Of a DNA stretch of 64,000 nt, positions 60,781 to 64,000 are shown piece by piece. A program made the translations under genes and the position numbers. The first letter of the stretch is position 1. Every line of letters begins with the position of its first letter. Below the pieces are notes generated by a model, which saw only the letters and a program-made list of their open reading frames with translations, made no database searches and had not been told where the DNA came from. This stretch comes from Flavobacterium phragmitis. GTDB taxonomy: Bacteria; Bacteroidota; Bacteroidia; Flavobacteriales; Flavobacteriaceae. The stretch covers positions 124,001 to 188,000 of the forward strand of contig NZ_FOMH01000008.1 in assembly GCF_900112575.1 (NCBI RefSeq). The letters are read 5' to 3'.

Positions 60781-61614
60781 ATGATTCCACAACTAACTAT
60801 AATCGCCGCGACCAATTTTTCTGCAATTGCCAACAACGCTGTAAATTATGCTGCCGGACTTGCAAAAGCGACAGGAGCTAAATTGGTTTTATTTAATTCG
60901 TTTTCTTTGAGTGTACACAGTGCCAATTCGCATATTACAGCTGATGCGATGCAAAAGCAGATTGAAAAAGCGATTTCACGACTGGAAAATTTAGCAAAAG
61001 AAATAGCCGATTCTTTCAAAATTGAGACACAAGCGATTTGTACCTATTCTTTTTTAGAAGATGAACTGCCAAGAATTATTGACCAAACCAAAGCAGATGT
61101 TGTAGTAATGGGAATGGCGGAACGTTCTTTTGAGCAGGAATTATTAGGAAACTCGACTACTTCGGCAATAAAAAACCTTCATATTCCAGTATTGGCAGTT
61201 CCAGAAAAAGCACGTTTTCAGAATGTCAAAAAAGTACTGTATGCTTGCGATAGCTTAAGTTTTTCAGCCATTAAGAGATTCAGCTGGATCAAAAATGCAT
61301 TAGGTGATTTGGGTGCTGAAATTGAGTTTTTCAGCGTAGATGAGAAATTGGACGATTTAAAAGAAGAGCAGCATCGAATTTTAATGAATTCAAATATCGA
61401 AAAAGAGTTTGAAGACGTGAAATACCTGTACAAGACAGTGAGATCAAATGCAGTTATTAACGAAATTAAGAAAGAAATTAAGAATTATGAAGCAGATATC
61501 TTAATTATGGTGCCTCAAAAGTATGGTTTTTGGGATTCTTTGGTACATAAAAGCAAAACTAGAATATTAGCTGCAGGATTAGACATACCATTGTTGTCGT
61601 TTCCGAATTATTAG
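60781..61614 (+). CDS. Universal stress protein, two tandem domains
   Basis: 277 residues, two USP folds (about 1-140 and 150-277). Domain 1 has IIAATNFSAIANNAVNYAAGLA and ends VVMGMAERSFEQELLGNSTTSAI, with the G-2x-G-9x-G-type nucleotide loop partly kept. Domain 2 is more diverged (ILIMVPQKYGFWDSLVHKS). Such proteins help survive starvation, acid or oxygen stress. CAATTTTG at 60748-60755 is a near-consensus promoter element. The fabH gene follows after 34 bases. Confidence 0.9.
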   Translation: MIPQLTIIAATNFSAIANNAVNYAAGLAKATGAKLVLFNSFSLSVHSANSHITADAMQKQIEKAISRLENLAKEIADSFKIETQAICTYSFLEDELPRIIDQTKADVVVMGMAERSFEQELLGNSTTSAIKNLHIPVLAVPEKARFQNVKKVLYACDSLSFSAIKRFSWIKNALGDLGAEIEFFSVDEKLDDLKEEQHRILMNSNIEKEFEDVKYLYKTVRSNAVINEIKKEIKNYEADILIMVPQKYGFWDSLVHKSKTRILAAGLDIPLLSFPNY

Positions 61615-61648
61615 TGTTATTTTTGTATCCGTTAAAAAAACTAAAAAC

Positions 61649-62692
61649 ATGAATGCAGTTATAACAGCTATAGGTGGCTTTGTGCCATCATCAATCCTAA
61701 CGAATAAGATGATTTCGGAGACTGTTGATACATCTGACGAATGGATTGTAAAAAGAACTGGAATTAAAGAACGAAGAATCGCAGACGACGATACGGCAAC
61801 TTCTGATCTTGCCGCTGCTGCTATTGAAAACCTAATTGAAAATTATAATGTAGATCGCGACGAAATTGAAGCTTTGCTTGTGGCAACTGCAACTCCCGAT
61901 CACATTTTAGCACCGACAGCCAGTATCGTGTGTGAAAAAAGTGGACTAACAAATGCTTTTGGAATTGATATGAATGCAGCCTGCAGCGGCTTTTTATATG
62001 CGCTGGAAATGGGAGCAAACATGATTGAAAGTGGTCGTTACAGCAAGTTAATTATTGTTGGAGCAGACAAAATGAGTTCTATCGTAGATTATGAAGACCG
62101 TAATACTTGTATCCTTTTCGGAGATGGAGCAGGGGCGGTTTTACTTGAAAGAACGGAATCTGAAAACGGTTTGATGAAAACCATTTTAAAAACTGACGGA
62201 AGCGGTACGTCTTCATTAGCTGTTCCAGCTGGAGGTTCAAGAAATCCTACTTCTATGCAGAGTTTGTTGCACAGAACGCATTATTTAAAACAAGATGGTG
62301 CTTTTGTATTTAAAAGAGCAGTGGCTTCAATGGGACAGGTTTCTCAAGATGCTTTGGCTAAAAACGGATTACAATCTGAAGAAATTGACTGGGTAATTCC
62401 GCATCAGGCAAACTTAAGAATTATCAATGCAGTCGGAGAAAGTTTAAATATTGACGCTTCTAAAGTAAAAGTCAATATTGAGCGTTACGGAAATACTACT
62501 TCGGCAACAGTTCCGTTGTGCTTATGGGACTTTCAAGAAGATTTTAAAGAAGGTCAAAACTTATTGATTACGACTTTTGGTGCAGGATTTTCATGGGGAG
62601 CTACTTGTCTGAAATGGGGAGTGATGCGTGAAAAAAAAACAGTTCAAAAAACTGAAGATTCAAAAGTAGAAGAAGTTCTGGTGGCACACTAA
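61649..62692 (+). CDS. fabH: 3-oxoacyl-ACP synthase III (KAS III)
   Basis: 347 residues. The Cys-His-Asn triad is intact: Cys112 (NAACSGFLYALE), His252 (PHQANLRII) and Asn282 (YGNTTSATVPL). The N-terminal WIVKRTGIKERR is also typical. It condenses acetyl-CoA or a branched acyl-CoA with malonyl-ACP to start fatty-acid synthesis; flavobacterial enzymes often favour branched primers. The C-terminus has a charged tail of about 20 residues beyond the usual end. TATTTTTG at 61618-61625 may be its own promoter element inside the short gap after the stress protein gene. It probably is one of several FabH copies. Confidence 0.93.
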   Translation: MNAVITAIGGFVPSSILTNKMISETVDTSDEWIVKRTGIKERRIADDDTATSDLAAAAIENLIENYNVDRDEIEALLVATATPDHILAPTASIVCEKSGLTNAFGIDMNAACSGFLYALEMGANMIESGRYSKLIIVGADKMSSIVDYEDRNTCILFGDGAGAVLLERTESENGLMKTILKTDGSGTSSLAVPAGGSRNPTSMQSLLHRTHYLKQDGAFVFKRAVASMGQVSQDALAKNGLQSEEIDWVIPHQANLRIINAVGESLNIDASKVKVNIERYGNTTSATVPLCLWDFQEDFKEGQNLLITTFGAGFSWGATCLKWGVMREKKTVQKTEDSKVEEVLVAH

Positions 62693-62734
62693 ATAGGGCC
62701 ACGCAGATTTTCGATTCAAAATAGAGATGATTTA

Positions 62735-63838
62735 ATGGGAAGACAGAAGCAAAATAAAAAATCAGGGAAAAACTTTTTCTATAAATATTACAGAGTAATA
62801 GTAATTCCTGCGGTTTTTTTAGTGTATTTGTCTTCTTATTACTTCTTAAATCCATACCGGAATTTTGAAGAAGAAACTTTGCTGGATCTGGATCAGACTT
62901 TTGATATTTTTATCATTTTACTGTACTGTGCCATATTGACTGAGCTGACACTTTTTGTTGGCAGAAAATTAAACAACTATATAAGCTGGGAACAAAATCC
63001 CTTTTTTAGAGCAATAGCACAGTTTATTTGTTTAATTGCCGGAAATATACTTTTAAATTACTTTTTCTCTTGTCTTTGGGATTATTTATATCCCTGCACA
63101 GCCTTGGAAGAAAATGATTTAGTTACCATTTGGCAGTCCAAAATTATGGCTGCTATTATTTCTCTTTTTATCAGCGCCATTCATACCGGTATATTTCTTT
63201 TAAACCGCTGGCGTTTAAATTCTATAGAAACCGCCGAATTGAAAATTAAAGCTTCTGAACTTCAGGAAGCCGTAACACGTTCAAAACTGGAATCCTTAAA
63301 AATGCAGTTAGACCCGCATTTTGTTTTCAATAATTTCAGTACGTTGACAGAATTGATTTATGAAGATCAAAAAGAAGCGGCTTCGTTTCTAGAGAATATC
63401 ACAAGAGTGTATCGTTATATGATTTCAAATTCTAATAAAGATACCATTACTGTAAAAGAAGAAATTGAATTTCTGAACGCTTATTTTTATTTATTAAAAA
63501 AAAGACTGGGAGATAAAATCGATTTAAAAATTGATATTGAGCCTTCTTGTCAAGCATTGCATTTACCGCCTTTAACATTGCAGTTATTGGTTGAAAATGC
63601 TGTAAAACACAATATGGCTACTTTAGCCAATCCGCTTACGATTACTGTTTTTTGTGATTCGAAAGATATTATCGTCAGAAATAATCTCCAGCGAACAGCA
63701 GGAAAAAGCCTAGTTTCTACCGGAATTGGAAATAAAAACATTGAATTTCGTTATAAAATTTTATCTGAAAGAATGCCGGTTTTTAAAGAAGCAAACGGCT
63801 ATTATGAAGTACGTCTACCGTTAATTGAAGTATTATGA
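62735..63838 (+). CDS. LytS-like sensor histidine kinase, second copy
   Basis: 367 residues. Four membrane helices (about 20-38, 57-76, 92-112 and 136-157), a coiled linker (ETAELKIKASELQEAVTRSK), then KMQLDPHFVFNNFSTLTELI with phospho-acceptor His195 and a HATPase region (LLVENAVKHNMATL, STGIGNKNIEFRY). It overlaps the following response regulator gene by 4 bases (ATGA). A different membrane part from the 53785 kinase implies a different signal. Confidence 0.92.
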   Translation: MGRQKQNKKSGKNFFYKYYRVIVIPAVFLVYLSSYYFLNPYRNFEEETLLDLDQTFDIFIILLYCAILTELTLFVGRKLNNYISWEQNPFFRAIAQFICLIAGNILLNYFFSCLWDYLYPCTALEENDLVTIWQSKIMAAIISLFISAIHTGIFLLNRWRLNSIETAELKIKASELQEAVTRSKLESLKMQLDPHFVFNNFSTLTELIYEDQKEAASFLENITRVYRYMISNSNKDTITVKEEIEFLNAYFYLLKKRLGDKIDLKIDIEPSCQALHLPPLTLQLLVENAVKHNMATLANPLTITVFCDSKDIIVRNNLQRTAGKSLVSTGIGNKNIEFRYKILSERMPVFKEANGYYEVRLPLIEVL

Positions 63839-64000
63839 AAATTTTAATTGTAGAAGATGAAAGTATCAATGCCAGCCGTCTAAAAAGACTGCTGGAGGAA
63901 TTAGAACCTAATTGTGAAATTCTAGGGATTATCGATACTGTTGTTGATACAGTTGCCTGGCTGAAATCGAATCCTGCTCCCGATTTAATCACACTGGATA
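63835..64000 (+). CDS. LytTR-type response regulator, N-terminal part (runs off window)
   Basis: Starts at the ATGA overlap with the kinase gene. The visible 55 residues form the start of a receiver domain: MKILIVEDESINASRLKRLL with the acidic pocket, and Asp55 in LITLD, the phospho-acceptor, as the last full codon. A LytTR output domain is expected from the kinase type but lies outside the window. Confidence 0.85.
   Translation, partial: MKILIVEDESINASRLKRLLEELEPNCEILGIIDTVVDTVAWLKSNPAPDLITLD

Overview
The window reads as chromosomal DNA of a Flavobacterium-like member of the Bacteroidota. The evidence is AT-rich DNA, TAnnTTTG-type promoter elements without Shine-Dalgarno spacing, a type IX secretion sorting domain, FtsX-type ABC permeases beside an NtrC-type regulator, and many intergenic inverted repeats of the kind I associate with Flavobacterium. 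No rRNA, tRNA, CRISPR array, integrase or transposase was seen.

Layout. 1-5 kb: the 3' end of a membrane glycosyltransferase, then an FtsX/MacB-type ABC exporter transcribed leftward. 4.3-7 kb: a sigma-54-type response regulator and its sensor kinase, divergent from the exporter. The shared intergenic region has a sigma-54-like promoter facing the exporter and a perfect 18-bp palindrome behind it. 7.3-10.2 kb: heme oxygenase plus bacteriophytochrome kinase, a red-light sensor and the enzyme making its chromophore. 10.3-15.2 kb: EamA and SMR exporters, two acetyltransferases, a LysR and a Crp/Fnr regulator. 15.3-21.2 kb: an RND tripartite efflux operon.

22-34 kb is the most unusual region. 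A small T9SS-sorted protein precedes a 2471-residue SpvB/VCBS/RHS protein whose variable tip carries a HELGH zinc-peptidase motif. A lipoprotein that is probably its immunity protein follows. Two promoterless orphan RHS tips come next. Each restarts inside the same conserved pre-toxin segment and each is followed by its own candidate immunity gene (a CPBP-type membrane protease and a 100-residue acidic protein). A scar of RHS core sequence closes the array. This looks like a polymorphic-toxin locus with a stored set of alternative tips.

34-43 kb: an NTF2-like protein, a TPR lipoprotein, the oxidative pentose phosphate operon (gnd-zwf-pgl), a ChaA-like cation/proton antiporter, and an HxlR regulator divergent from a short-chain dehydrogenase. 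44-60.5 kb is rich in stress and detoxification genes: OxyR, two OsmC/Ohr peroxidases, two secreted alpha/beta hydrolases, a cupin, a DUF1223 protein, a LytS/LytTR two-component pair, DoxX, and a five-gene operon (YceI, tautomerase, SDR, NTF2-like, nitronate monooxygenase) behind a Crp/Fnr regulator. The cupin and DoxX promoters share a two-copy direct-repeat element with a 21-bp period, placed identically relative to each promoter. This is the geometry of LytTR-type operators, and the LytTR pair lies between the two genes. 60.7-64 kb: a universal stress protein, FabH, and a second LytS/LytTR-type pair cut by the window edge.

Nearly every long intergenic gap is filled by a few recurring inverted-repeat families or by short tandem repeats. 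Functions rest on recognised motifs and family knowledge; no database search was run.
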